Part shown: one piece after another, positions 33,863 through 43,555 of the stretch
Position numbering within the stretch: the stretch's first letter is position 1
Layout: each line of letters begins with the position of its first letter
DNA from: Candidatus Cloacimonadota bacterium
GTDB taxonomy: Bacteria; Cloacimonadota; Cloacimonadia; Cloacimonadales; TCS61
Assembly: GCA_030600585.1 (NCBI GenBank)
Contig: JAUVLU010000020.1
Coordinates: 1 to 47,139 of the forward strand
Length of the DNA: 47,139 bases
Direction of reading: 5' to 3'
Position numbers and translations under genes: made by a program
Notes under the pieces: model-generated
Databases searched by the model: none
Seen by the model: only the letters and a program-made list of their open reading frames with translations
Told to the model about the DNA's origin: nothing

Positions 33863-34669
33863 TTACTCGACTATGGAAAGTTCATATTCTACGGATTCCG
33901 CACCGGATTCCACAGTGTAATAATTTCCTTCGATCTGGATATCTTGAAAGGTTTCACCAAAGGCATCAACTCTCCATATCAGTACGGAATCTAAATCAAC
34001 CGGAGGTCCTCCGTATTGAACACTGAAATTCCCTGTATCTAACGGTGTATTTTGCCAGATAAGTTCTCTATCTTCATTAAAGATCAGTAACCTGTATTGT
34101 ATTGCACCAGAACTTGGTAGCCATTCAAAAACAACATTATAAATATTTTGAAATGAAGAATTATCAGATGGAGAGAGCAAAATAGGTTTATCTATCAATT
34201 TATACCCGGTTGTATCGGAAAGTGTCGAATTTCCTGCATCATCGATTGCTTCAATAAAATAGAAATAATTTTTATTTATCATTGAAGTTTTATCTATATA
34301 GTGGATTTGATCATCATAATCTACAATTTCGATGATCTGGGCAAAATTTAATGTATCGGAACAATAATCTTGAGCACTGAATCTGAATATATTTAGATAA
34401 TCAATATCAGAATCTTCCAGCCGGAACCATTGTATCTTTATCCAATTACCTTCCATAACTGCGTCCATACCATTGTTTTCAAAATCAGTATCGAATGAAT
34501 TATAATAATTTACACCAGAAATACTTGAATTCCCGCCATCTCCGGTATCACCAAGATGAGGAACTAATTGCGGCTTGCTGGGTGCTTGAGTATCAACTCC
34601 CAAACTTTCTTCCCCGGTGCATCCGAGTAATATCAATAATGGTATGATCATCAAAAAAAATCTCTTCAT
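33863..34669 (-). CDS. FnIII-containing lipoprotein
   Basis: The 268-residue protein has a lipoprotein signal peptide ending LLILLGC, then two beta-rich FnIII-like domains: TQAPSKPQLVPHLGD... with WIKIQWFRLEDSDIDYLNIF, and LLSPSDNSSFQNIYNVVFEW. A Gly/Ser/Asn-rich stretch follows the N-terminus. No enzyme motif is visible. It lies 13 bp downstream of porV and may be part of the same surface-assembly operon. The fold is clear, the function unknown. Confidence 0.72.
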   Translation of the reverse strand: MKRFFLMIIPLLILLGCTGEESLGVDTQAPSKPQLVPHLGDTGDGGNSSISGVNYYNSFDTDFENNGMDAVMEGNWIKIQWFRLEDSDIDYLNIFRFSAQDYCSDTLNFAQIIEIVDYDDQIHYIDKTSMINKNYFYFIEAIDDAGNSTLSDTTGYKLIDKPILLSPSDNSSFQNIYNVVFEWLPSSGAIQYRLLIFNEDRELIWQNTPLDTGNFSVQYGGPPVDLDSVLIWRVDAFGETFQDIQIEGNYYTVESGAESVEYELSIVE

Positions 34670-34682
34670 TTTGAACTCCCTG

Positions 34683-35696
34683 TTAGAAATTAACTCTCAT
34701 TCCAACCCGATTTGTATTAGCTATATTATTGGTGAGAAATGCATAATCAACTGAAAAATCTTTATACTTTATTGTAAGACCAGTCGTAAAATTTGTATCA
34801 TAATAACCCAACCGGAATTCAACCAGTTCCTTATATTTATATTCTAATCCGAAATGATGTACTGTATCGTAAATATAATCAATATCATGTGATAAGGTCA
34901 GGGTTGAATTGATAAATGAAAGCGGTTGAATTAATGCCATTCCCAGTTTGCTGTTCATCAATACCTCATCCTGATGATCAGAGTTATCGTCAACCACATC
35001 CCATGTAATATCGCTTCCTCCAATATCTTGAAAGTTTACTCCAAAAGTGAAATCTCCCAACCAATCTTTTTCAAAAAGAACCGACAGACTTGTTCTGGTT
35101 AAAAACGAAAAATCAAAACCGGTTCCATTTCCAATACTATCATCGATTTTACGTTTGATATATTTGATATTTCCACCAAAATAAAGTTCAAAGGGAACAT
35201 CAAAAAAGAGCCAGCCGAGATTCAAATCATAATGGATATGTTTTGCAAAAGCAAATTGTATAAGATCGTCTGTACTGGTCATCCAATCATCTGGGTCTCC
35301 TGTTAAATTGTATTCATAATATGCTGATCGAAAACTGGAATTTCCCACTAGGTGTTCTTCCAGAAAAACAGGAATATCATCTATAGAAAGCCGGGTCCAA
35401 TTAAAGCCGATTGTAACTTCATTAGGGAGAGGCTGGCAGAAACTGAAATTATCATAAGATGCAAGTCCATTGTATAGGAATGCTCTCATAATTCCAATTT
35501 CTGTTTTTCGCATTTGCGCAATACCGGATGCATTCCAATAAATTGCAGATCCGTCATCAGCAATTGCTGTAAATGCTTTCCCCATTCCGGAAGAACGGAC
35601 TCCTGAGCCGATTACCATGAAATCACCGGCATATCTTCCTGCAAAAAGAGAGACTGATAAGAGCAATACAATTAGAATTATATTTATTTTTTTCAT
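34683..35696 (-). CDS. porV: PorV-like outer-membrane protein of the type IX secretion system
   Basis: The protein (338 residues from the ATG at 35696, which has AGGTG upstream; a GTG at 35705 is the alternative start) has a signal peptide and the PorV signature AGDFMVIGSGVRSSGMGKAF, TAIADDGSAIYWNASGIAQM. It continues as an outer-membrane barrel ending VGMRVNF. In Porphyromonas gingivalis PorV binds T9SS cargo and, with PorU, forms the attachment complex. Here it starts 9 bp after the porU stop, as in that genome. The name is a homology-plus-synteny call. Confidence 0.8.
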   Translation of the reverse strand: MKKINIILIVLLLSVSLFAGRYAGDFMVIGSGVRSSGMGKAFTAIADDGSAIYWNASGIAQMRKTEIGIMRAFLYNGLASYDNFSFCQPLPNEVTIGFNWTRLSIDDIPVFLEEHLVGNSSFRSAYYEYNLTGDPDDWMTSTDDLIQFAFAKHIHYDLNLGWLFFDVPFELYFGGNIKYIKRKIDDSIGNGTGFDFSFLTRTSLSVLFEKDWLGDFTFGVNFQDIGGSDITWDVVDDNSDHQDEVLMNSKLGMALIQPLSFINSTLTLSHDIDYIYDTVHHFGLEYKYKELVEFRLGYYDTNFTTGLTIKYKDFSVDYAFLTNNIANTNRVGMRVNF

Positions 35697-35705
35697 TATT
35701 ATCAC

Positions 35706-38700
35706 CTATTTTAATATTGCCATTTTCTGTGTTTTCTCAATTTTTTTGTTACCCTTAGTAGCAGTTATTCGATAGAAATAAACACCATTTGCCAAAAAAT
35801 ATCCGTCTTTATCACGGCAATCCCAACCGAGAGTTGTTCGTGGATATTCATGATATCCAACTGAAGCCGGAAGATCTTTGAATGTTTTTATTAATCTTCC
35901 GCTCACAGTATATATTTTTATGTTAACTTTGTCTGCATCGTCAGTAAGAACATAAGTGAATCTGGTTCTGCCTGAATTATTATAATTAACAGTGGCTGTT
36001 TTCACCGGATTTGGATAATTTGCGAAATTTAAAACATCAAATTTATCGTTTACGATGAATTCAATTTCCAGATTTTCCTCATTCCCATTTACATCATGAC
36101 ATTCCAAAGTAATATAATAAGTTCCTTTTTCCAGATTATTCAATTGGTATTTAAGAGGGATCTGATTAAGATTTCCGGGAGCAATAGTTATTGAATATTC
36201 ATTACTTGAAATTTCTGTTACATTTGAGCCATCAGAAAGATGTAGGATTATATTGTTTTCAAAGATATCAATACCGTTAGCATCCATCAGGACAAAAGAG
36301 ATTATTCCATCTTTTGAAATATACCCGCCATGTGTAAATTCCTGCCCAGGACTAGAATTTAATGTTTGTGTATATTCCTGCCCTTCAACGTTTGCTTCTA
36401 TATAAGGTGGTTGATCATCGTTGTTTTGCAGAATGGAATAAACACCAATCCTATTTATTTCGTAAGTTACGGAATTTGCTACAGTGTCGGCTAAACCACC
36501 ATACCTTATCCATTTGCTAAATTCACTTTCCCATCTGTAAATATTGAAATTCTCTTCCGTTTCCATAGCTTGCGTAAGAGAATCTGCCGGATCATAGTTG
36601 AAAGTAAGTGCGATAGTTTTATTGTTTTGGAAATGACCGATTGAGTCTGCCAGGCAGGATTCATCAAGAGTTCTAATTTCGTAACAGAATGAATCGGTCT
36701 GGTTTGCAGGTAGAATTTCATTAATATCCGGTTGATTTAAGGGATCTTCAGTAATAATGGAATTTATGTAGAAAATTGCAGGTTCGGCTAAGAAATCTTC
36801 GGGGAATTCACAAAGCAAATTATCATCCAGACTCGATGCGGAAACTGATGAACCGGAAGCTCCGACTTCAAACATATTTATTGAATAACTATCTGAATCG
36901 ATCGTATTATTTGAGATATTGATTTCCGAAAAAGACTCTTCATTTTCATTAACTATAGCTCGGAAAGTTATCTCTCTATTCAAAAGAGGTATTGGAACAT
37001 ATTCCCATCTGTTTTCCAGAACACTAAGAGGTTCGATCTGAATGGTGGTTAATAATATTGGTAAATGTGTATTTGTATTATCGTATAATTTCAGATTGCA
37101 GGAACTTGCTTCTGTTGAACCGGAATTGCGAATAAGTATTTTTGCAGCGGGAGAATTTTCAAATTGGGAAAGTTCAAAATGTTCCATTACAAGATCGGGA
37201 CCTGCAACAGTGATGGTCTCTATATTTGTGATTGTGGAATCACCAATAGCATCAAATATTTTAAAATGGAATCTGATTACATCACCCGCTGAATAGGCGG
37301 GGAGAGGTGTTTCCAATTCATATGTGTGATCTTCTATATTGATCATTTCAATTGTAGAATAGTCACTCTCCAGCACAAAAAAGATGTCTGCTAATCCATC
37401 CTCATCAAAGAAATCTGCCCTGATGTTTATCGGATCACCATCTTCAGGTGGGTCGGGGATAACTTCCAGATTAACCATTGCAGATTGTCCTACAGTAAAA
37501 TTCGTGATACCTGTAACTTCACCATTATCACCGTAAGCGAATAATTTAACATATTGGGAATAAATGGGATTAACATTTTCCGGCACTATAAAATCAGAGA
37601 CTGTAAGTGTATCATTTATCACGGGCATCTCGAAAGGATAATATTGATTAAGCGGAAGTTGAGAGTCATCTTCATCAAAAACCACAAATTTTCCATTGCT
37701 TATCTGCGATCCAACATAAGAACTCATTACTAAAGTATCACATTCTGCAAGATTGTATTTATTTAGAACAACTTGTTTCTGATCATATGGTAAGATAATT
37801 TGTATCATCGGGTCACCCAGAAGAGCACCGCCATGTATAAGGGCTACTTTTACTCCTTGAGTATGATATGAAGCAAATAACTTTGCTTTTGTAAAGTTTA
37901 CGATTTCACCAATCGTAGGTACTTGCTTATCAAAGATAGCTTCGGTAAGATACTTGCTGAAAGAAAAATCACCATTGAGATAACCATATCCGGTAAAACC
38001 AATATGCCCGATCGCACCGTGGTTTGGACGTAAGATCAGCTCTTCTCCGATACAGGAACTTTGAGGTGTATTGAAAGCAGAACCATAACATGACAAGCTT
38101 GCTACAAAAGGAAGGTTTTCATTATTGAAAGTTGCAATATCTGCAATATTCAAAAGATTGTAATCTGCCCAGATATGACCACCTCCGTGACCCATGAATT
38201 GCAGGTAGATCGTACCATCGTTAATATTACTGATAAGATCGGTTGTATTTCCGGCATAAGAATTCGGAAGTCCGGTAGTATTGCAATAAACACGACTTAC
38301 ATTGTAATCATCAGGTATCCAGGTTGAACGGATTATTTCCGACTGATCGGCAAAAATGGCTCCCTCTCCCGGATTTCCACCGGCTGCAAGTGTAACATGG
38401 CTGTGCCAGAGATCTTCATAATTTGGTTGATCTATGTATTGAATTGTTTTGTTAACAACGTCTTCTATCTGATCCTCTTTCCAAATACTGATCCGACCAA
38501 TCGCAACATCCGGAACCAAATCATTACCGACTATGCAGCCAAGCCAGTTATCACTGGCAATAGCACCCCATTTTTCAGCCCAGACATTCTTAAATGGGAT
38601 AAGATTAAACTCACGGCTGGGACTGTTATCTCTTTCGTCGGTAATTCCATCTCCCATAAAAAGGACATGTGTAACTCCAGATCCGCTCCAGTTATTATAG

Positions 38701-40724
38701 GCATATTGAATAAAATCTTTAATTGACTGGGCGGAACGGATACCGTAGTTAAATTCATCAAAAATATCCTGAAGGCTCACTATTTTCACGATTTTGCCCT
38801 GTTCTTCCCATGTTTGTTTGAATTGCAATAAAGCTTCATTTTCTATAAAATCTGTTAATGTTATTACAATATATTTGGCAAAATTTGTTTGTGATTTCAA
38901 ATTGGAAGGTATGTTCGGAAGAATTTTAACAGGCTGCATTTTCATTTCTTCGGTAACTGCAAAATATTCGGTATTATGATTGATCAGACTATCTTGAAAT
39001 GATATTTTAAAAGGCGGAGCTCCATTTCCCAGAAATGATTCTACATGAACATTTTCAATAAAACTGGTTCCTAATTTATAAACCGAGACTTGATCGCTGG
39101 AAAAATTATTCAGTTCAAATTGGAATAACCCTAAGTCTTCATCTTGTGGCTCGGTAAATTTCATCTTATCCGTATCTGTTTTATACTCACGCCAATATGT
39201 TACATCAAAGTAATCAAGCATAACCTGCTGATTTTCGATGCCAGGTATTCCGGGCAGATTTACATACATATTATTTTCACCGTGGAATAAATAGCTATTC
39301 GATAAGGGATTATCAATATTATCAAACATCTGCTCAGCTTGACCATTCCATTCATGCTGATCGATCTGCGAGGAATTGATATTAATTTGTGCAGAGTGAT
39401 TTATTTGTGAATAATTATCTTCATTAAAAGTAAGGCTAAAAAGACAGGCTTGTGCTGTAAATCTTTTTGTGGGACGCTGATCTGGATATTGAAGTTCGAA
39501 TGGGTATATCTCTAATGAGGGAGAATATATCCTAGCCCAGAAATAGATATCCTCCCGGTAAAAGTAGTTTACATACGGCGGTCTAATCTGTGCTCCAAGA
39601 TGATCTTTTGTATTCTGTTCCTCAAAATGAACGGTTTGCTGATATGATTCTGGAATTGTGAACTGACCGGCATTAATGTTTCCCAAACCGCCATTTTCAA
39701 CTGCCATTCTGCTTCCGGGGTGATCTAATAATTTTAAGTAATATGGATTCTCCGATGTGTAATCATCGTAATAATGGTTTTCACCGTAATGAATATCTCC
39801 ATAAAATTCAAAGTAATCTCCCGGATCAAAAGAACCGTCTGCAGCACCTGCAAAATGTATTGGAACCTGATTTCCCATACAGGAAAGCTCCAAATTTCGA
39901 GGGTCGATCTCATCCCAATCGAAAGCCAATTCATATTCAAGAGGAAAATCCAGATCTGCAAGAGTTTCCATAATATACTCATAACTTATTTTATAAATTC
40001 CTTCTTCAGCTATAATAATTCGAAGTTCATTTACATCATCACTTTCTCTCGGTGGAATATATCCGGATTTTTCTTTTTCTTTTCTCCAGTTTTTTGAAAA
40101 TTCGTTATTCAGGAAAAAAGAATCAGCAATTTTATCAATAAAGTTTTCTCCCTGCGAAGAACTTCTGTTTTTGTCACCTAAAATATTAATGCGGAAAGTT
40201 AGTTCTTTGGTTATTATAAGCTCGTTATTTTTTGCTCTGTATTGAAAAGGATGCACATTGAATCCCATAAAATGTCTATCACCGATATAAGCAGGAGAAC
40301 CTTTCTCAATAATATCGGCAGGATAAATTACAGAAGAATCATAAATATCTTTCTCCATGTAGAATTTATAATTAACTGTATTTTTGGAAGGTTCCATCTT
40401 TTCTACAGGATATATTTTGAAGTTTGGGATAGTTCTTTGTTTTTTGTTAATTACTTGGAAAGAAGTATCTCCATCAATTGGTAATCCAATTATCTCAGTG
40501 AAGAAAGGTAATGACGGATGTCCTTCTTCAACCGGATATGATGCATCAGAACATATTATTTTATTGAAAGAGCCTAATTTTGTTGAGATCACTTCCTTTT
40601 CAAATTCAGGAAGAACGAATTTCACGATCAATTCATTTTCGGTTTGACTAATGATTTCAAAATTTTCAGCAAAAATTAAGCTGGAAAGAATGATCAATAT
40701 TATGACCAATAAAATTTTATGCAT
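35706..40724 (-). CDS. porU: C25-family cysteine peptidase, PorU-like T9SS sortase
   Basis: The 1672-residue protein has a signal peptide (MHKILLVIILIILSSLIFA), a long N-terminal pro-region and beta domains, and then a gingipain-type C25 catalytic domain. The catalytic His lies in LQFMGHGGGHIW (about residue 845) and the catalytic Cys in SLSCYGSAFN (about residue 878). Ig-like and DUF11-like domains follow. It ends with a T9SS type-A-like domain (FANYPNPVKTATVNYNN ... KMAILK). In known systems PorU removes the C-terminal signal of T9SS cargo and attaches it to lipid. This protein is longer than PG0026 (about 1150 residues). A gingipain-like secreted protease is the alternative, but the porV neighbour favours PorU. 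Confidence 0.82.
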   Translation of the reverse strand: MHKILLVIILIILSSLIFAENFEIISQTENELIVKFVLPEFEKEVISTKLGSFNKIICSDASYPVEEGHPSLPFFTEIIGLPIDGDTSFQVINKKQRTIPNFKIYPVEKMEPSKNTVNYKFYMEKDIYDSSVIYPADIIEKGSPAYIGDRHFMGFNVHPFQYRAKNNELIITKELTFRINILGDKNRSSSQGENFIDKIADSFFLNNEFSKNWRKEKEKSGYIPPRESDDVNELRIIIAEEGIYKISYEYIMETLADLDFPLEYELAFDWDEIDPRNLELSCMGNQVPIHFAGAADGSFDPGDYFEFYGDIHYGENHYYDDYTSENPYYLKLLDHPGSRMAVENGGLGNINAGQFTIPESYQQTVHFEEQNTKDHLGAQIRPPYVNYFYREDIYFWARIYSPSLEIYPFELQYPDQRPTKRFTAQACLFSLTFNEDNYSQINHSAQININSSQIDQHEWNGQAEQMFDNIDNPLSNSYLFHGENNMYVNLPGIPGIENQQVMLDYFDVTYWREYKTDTDKMKFTEPQDEDLGLFQFELNNFSSDQVSVYKLGTSFIENVHVESFLGNGAPPFKISFQDSLINHNTEYFAVTEEMKMQPVKILPNIPSNLKSQTNFAKYIVITLTDFIENEALLQFKQTWEEQGKIVKIVSLQDIFDEFNYGIRSAQSIKDFIQYAYNNWSGSGVTHVLFMGDGITDERDNSPSREFNLIPFKNVWAEKWGAIASDNWLGCIVGNDLVPDVAIGRISIWKEDQIEDVVNKTIQYIDQPNYEDLWHSHVTLAAGGNPGEGAIFADQSEIIRSTWIPDDYNVSRVYCNTTGLPNSYAGNTTDLISNINDGTIYLQFMGHGGGHIWADYNLLNIADIATFNNENLPFVASLSCYGSAFNTPQSSCIGEELILRPNHGAIGHIGFTGYGYLNGDFSFSKYLTEAIFDKQVPTIGEIVNFTKAKLFASYHTQGVKVALIHGGALLGDPMIQIILPYDQKQVVLNKYNLAECDTLVMSSYVGSQISNGKFVVFDEDDSQLPLNQYYPFEMPVINDTLTVSDFIVPENVNPIYSQYVKLFAYGDNGEVTGITNFTVGQSAMVNLEVIPDPPEDGDPINIRADFFDEDGLADIFFVLESDYSTIEMINIEDHTYELETPLPAYSAGDVIRFHFKIFDAIGDSTITNIETITVAGPDLVMEHFELSQFENSPAAKILIRNSGSTEASSCNLKLYDNTNTHLPILLTTIQIEPLSVLENRWEYVPIPLLNREITFRAIVNENEESFSEINISNNTIDSDSYSINMFEVGASGSSVSASSLDDNLLCEFPEDFLAEPAIFYINSIITEDPLNQPDINEILPANQTDSFCYEIRTLDESCLADSIGHFQNNKTIALTFNYDPADSLTQAMETEENFNIYRWESEFSKWIRYGGLADTVANSVTYEINRIGVYSILQNNDDQPPYIEANVEGQEYTQTLNSSPGQEFTHGGYISKDGIISFVLMDANGIDIFENNIILHLSDGSNVTEISSNEYSITIAPGNLNQIPLKYQLNNLEKGTYYITLECHDVNGNEENLEIEFIVNDKFDVLNFANYPNPVKTATVNYNNSGRTRFTYVLTDDADKVNIKIYTVSGRLIKTFKDLPASVGYHEYPRTTLGWDCRDKDGYFLANGVYFYRITATKGNKKIEKTQKMAILK

Positions 40725-40782
40725 TCAAATCTCCATTTATATTTGAGTTAAAAACAAGTAACTATTGTTTTTTTGGCAAGAA

Positions 40783-41598
40783 TTATATATTCTCTAAAAG
40801 CAGTTTAAATAAGATTAAAGCCGATTTTTTCCTGATATTTTCCCGATTTCCCGAGATGGACAGTTTTCTGCTTAATACCTTATCTTTAATGAAAACAGAA
40901 AGATATATCGTACCGACAGGTTTTTCGGGGGTTCCACCTGAGGGACCGGCAATACCGGTAATTGAAGCTGAAATATCTGTTCCAAAAATTGCTTTTGCGC
41001 CTTTTGCCATTTCTATCGCAGTCTCTTTGGATACTGCACCGAATTTACTTATTGTTTCCGATTTAACTTTAAGAACATTTATTTTTGCCTGGTTTGAATA
41101 ACTTACAACTCCACCCATAAAATATTCGGATGCGCCGGAATTTGATGTGATCATTTCCTGTATCATCCCTCCTGTACAGGATTCTGCAAGTGAAAGTGAG
41201 AGTTTCTTATACAACAATTTTTCATGTAATTTCTGTGATATTGTGTGAATCTCATTTTCAAGATCATTTTCCAATTCAATTGGTTTGGGTCGCCATGATT
41301 TGAATCTACCATGTTGAACGTTTTGAGATCGTGGTTTATATTCTTTTGAGATTTGCTCTCTCTCTTCTCGTTGTTCACCTTTGGGTCTGCTCTCAACAAT
41401 ATCGATCTTGTGTTCTTTATATTCAACCATGTCACCGATCTTTACCATTGTATGCTTAAGTTTGTTAATTTCTCCATTAACTTTTACAAGTCCATCTTTT
41501 ATGAAATGACGGATATCACTGTAATAATCACATACACCGGCTGCTTTTAGAAGTTTGAATAATTCTATTTCGTCGCCTTTATTGATATAAAAATTCAT
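40783..41598 (-). CDS. fusion of an S4 RNA-binding domain and a CinA C-terminal (NMN deamidase) domain
   Basis: Residues 1-66 form an S4-like domain (IELFKLLKAAGVCDYYSDIR, LVKVNGEINKLKHTMVKIGD). A charged linker (about 67-112) follows, and residues 113-271 match CinA_C/PncC: LSLAESCTGGMIQEMIT, VVSYSNQAKINVL, ITGIAGPSGGTPEKPVGTIY and RENIRKKSALILF. PncC-type domains deamidate nicotinamide mononucleotide to nicotinic acid mononucleotide in NAD salvage. Fusion to S4 is unusual to my knowledge. Its ATG overlaps the proS stop by 1 bp (TAATG), so they are co-translated. Whether the S4 part binds RNA is unknown. Confidence 0.85.
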   Translation of the reverse strand: MNFYINKGDEIELFKLLKAAGVCDYYSDIRHFIKDGLVKVNGEINKLKHTMVKIGDMVEYKEHKIDIVESRPKGEQREEREQISKEYKPRSQNVQHGRFKSWRPKPIELENDLENEIHTISQKLHEKLLYKKLSLSLAESCTGGMIQEMITSNSGASEYFMGGVVSYSNQAKINVLKVKSETISKFGAVSKETAIEMAKGAKAIFGTDISASITGIAGPSGGTPEKPVGTIYLSVFIKDKVLSRKLSISGNRENIRKKSALILFKLLLENI

Positions 41599-43121
41599 TA
41601 ATATGCCTTCGCAAAAATTACGCGTTTTTTACTTTTTTTTCCGCAGTAAATACATTTGCCATTTTCTTCCGGTTCATCTATAGGAATGCAGCGGATCGTA
41701 ACTTTCAGGTCATCCTTGATCTTTTCTTCACACTCAGAATTCCCACACCAATGGCTCATCACAAATCCACCATGTATTTCCGGATTGTTTTTGTTCTTTG
41801 GTGTAAAGAATTTATAGAATTCATCTTTATCATCAATATTTATCGTGTTCTCTTTACGGAATTTCAGAGCTTTATCAAAGATATTCTGCTGAATATTATC
41901 GAGAATATTTGTAAAATTATTGATGAAATCATCTACTTTCATTCCGGTTTTATCTTTCGCATCTTTATCTCTTCTTCCCATAAAAATGGAATTCTTCTCA
42001 ATATCGCGTGGTCCGATCTCAAGTCTTATTGGAACACCTTTCTTGATCCATTCCCAGAGTTTTTCGCCGCCACGCATATCGCGGTCATCAATTTTGTATC
42101 GGATTTTTTCTTCGTTGTATCTCAACTTTTTTATTTTGGAAGTAAGATCATCAATGAAAGCCATAACTTTTGCATGTTCATTATCATTTCTATAAATAGG
42201 AACTATCACAACATGTAAAGGTGCTATTCTTGGTGGAAGTATTAAGCCGTCATCATCGCTGTGCGCCATGATAAGAGCGCCAATAAGCCTGGTAGAAACT
42301 CCCCATGAAGTAGTCCATGCGTATTCTTCTTTTCCATCTTTATTCTGAAATTTAATATTGGAAGCTTTCGCAAAATTTAATCCTAAGAAATGGGATGTAC
42401 CGGATTGAAGAGCTTTTTTATCCTGCATCATTGCTTCGATCGAGAAGGTACTTATGGCACCGGGAAATCTTTCGGATTCGGTTTTTTCACCTTTTATTAC
42501 CGGCATTGCAAGAAATTTTTCTGCGAACTCGGCATAAACATTTAACATTTTAAAAGTTTCTTCCAACGCATCTTTCTTAGTTTCGTGAGCGGTGTGTCCT
42601 TCCTGCCATAAGAATTCGGTTGTTCGCAAGAATAATCGAGTCCGCATTTCCCATCTTACAACATTAGCCCACTGATTTATTAGTAAAGGCAGATCCCTGT
42701 AAGAATTTATCCATTTACTAAATGATGCTCCAATAATAGTTTCGCTGGTTGGACGTACAATAAGTTCTTCAGCTAATTTTCCGGCAGGTTTCAATCCACC
42801 TTTTCCGTCATCTTCCAATCGAGTATGAGTGACAACAGCACATTCTTTAGCAAAACCTTCTACATGTTCAGCTTCTTTTTCAAAGAAACTTTTTGGAATA
42901 AAAAGCGGGAAGTAGGCATTAACATGTCCTGTATCTTTGAACATTGTATCTAAGTTCTTTTGAATATTTTCCCAAATTGCATATCCCCATGGTTTGATAA
43001 CCATACATCCGCGGACATCGCTGTTTTCTGCCATATCGGCAGCTTTTACAACTTCCTGATACCAGCCCGGATAATCTTCATCTCTTCTTGGATTTATTGC
43101 CGTTCTTTTTTGTTTAGCCAT
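41598..43121 (-). CDS. proS: prolyl-tRNA synthetase, short archaeal/eukaryotic type (ProS type 3)
   Basis: The 507-residue class II synthetase has [90 protein letters not shown] and [14 protein letters not shown]. There is no bacterial-type editing (INS) insertion, and the C-terminus has the zinc-type CGNSECE ... CIYCGK pattern. Such ProRS occurs in several bacteria outside the canonical bacterial type. It charges tRNA-Pro. It is the second gene of the minus-strand run, 15 bp after a small membrane protein. Confidence 0.96.
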   Translation of the reverse strand: MAKQKRTAINPRRDEDYPGWYQEVVKAADMAENSDVRGCMVIKPWGYAIWENIQKNLDTMFKDTGHVNAYFPLFIPKSFFEKEAEHVEGFAKECAVVTHTRLEDDGKGGLKPAGKLAEELIVRPTSETIIGASFSKWINSYRDLPLLINQWANVVRWEMRTRLFLRTTEFLWQEGHTAHETKKDALEETFKMLNVYAEFAEKFLAMPVIKGEKTESERFPGAISTFSIEAMMQDKKALQSGTSHFLGLNFAKASNIKFQNKDGKEEYAWTTSWGVSTRLIGALIMAHSDDDGLILPPRIAPLHVVIVPIYRNDNEHAKVMAFIDDLTSKIKKLRYNEEKIRYKIDDRDMRGGEKLWEWIKKGVPIRLEIGPRDIEKNSIFMGRRDKDAKDKTGMKVDDFINNFTNILDNIQQNIFDKALKFRKENTINIDDKDEFYKFFTPKNKNNPEIHGGFVMSHWCGNSECEEKIKDDLKVTIRCIPIDEPEENGKCIYCGKKSKKRVIFAKAY

Positions 43122-43136
43122 TTATAAATATATCTC

Positions 43137-43382
43137 CTAATTATTTTTGTAAGAATGATGCCCTTTTGCTGCACCAAATATAACTGCTGTGAATAATGCA
43201 ATTTTAAGTGATATGAGCCATGATAACTCTCCCGCTATTAATCCCTGTTTAACTGCACCTGGGAAGATGTCGGGTATTGTCCATGCCCATAAAATTTTTA
43301 TAAGAAAAAGCATGAGCACAAATAGTAAGATCATAAACGAGATCACTCCCGGAATAATTGCTAAAAACCATTTTTTATTCAT
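43137..43382 (-). CDS. small two-helix membrane protein, unknown function
   Basis: The 81-residue protein (from the ATG at 43382, preceded by AGGAGG at 10 bp; a longer upstream frame has no such site) has two hydrophobic helices, AIIPGVISFMILLFVLMLFL and SWLISLKIALFTAVIFGAA, and a short basic tail. No family was recognised. It is the first gene of the long minus-strand run and shares a divergent region with mnmG. Confidence 0.65.
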   Translation of the reverse strand: MNKKWFLAIIPGVISFMILLFVLMLFLIKILWAWTIPDIFPGAVKQGLIAGELSWLISLKIALFTAVIFGAAKGHHSYKNN

Positions 43383-43411
43383 ACTTATCCTCCTGTGAAG
43401 CATTGATTTTC

Positions 43412-43440
43412 TAAACTTTAAACTATGGTATCTTTGTCAA
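43412..43440 (-). promoter_or_regulatory. possible promoter of the proS run
   Basis: A perfect TTGACA lies on the minus strand at 43440-43435, in the divergent gap. The best-spaced -10 (17 bp) is AGTTTA, a poor match, so only the -35 is convincing. Confidence 0.3.
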
Positions 43441-43458
43441 ATCAAAAAAGTGCTTAAC

Positions 43459-43488
43459 TTGAACTATCTTGACACTTAAGAGTATTAT
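43459..43488 (+). promoter_or_regulatory. possible promoter of mnmG
   Basis: TTGAAC (43459-43464) and TATTAT (43483-43488) are 18 bp apart on the plus strand, 67 bp before the mnmG ATG. An alternative TTGACA at 43469-43474 lacks a good -10. Confidence 0.4.
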
Positions 43489-43555
43489 CAACAATTGGAA
43501 ATTAATAGAAATGAAAATAATATCAGATTCTGTAAATTGAATCTGTCAGGGAATT

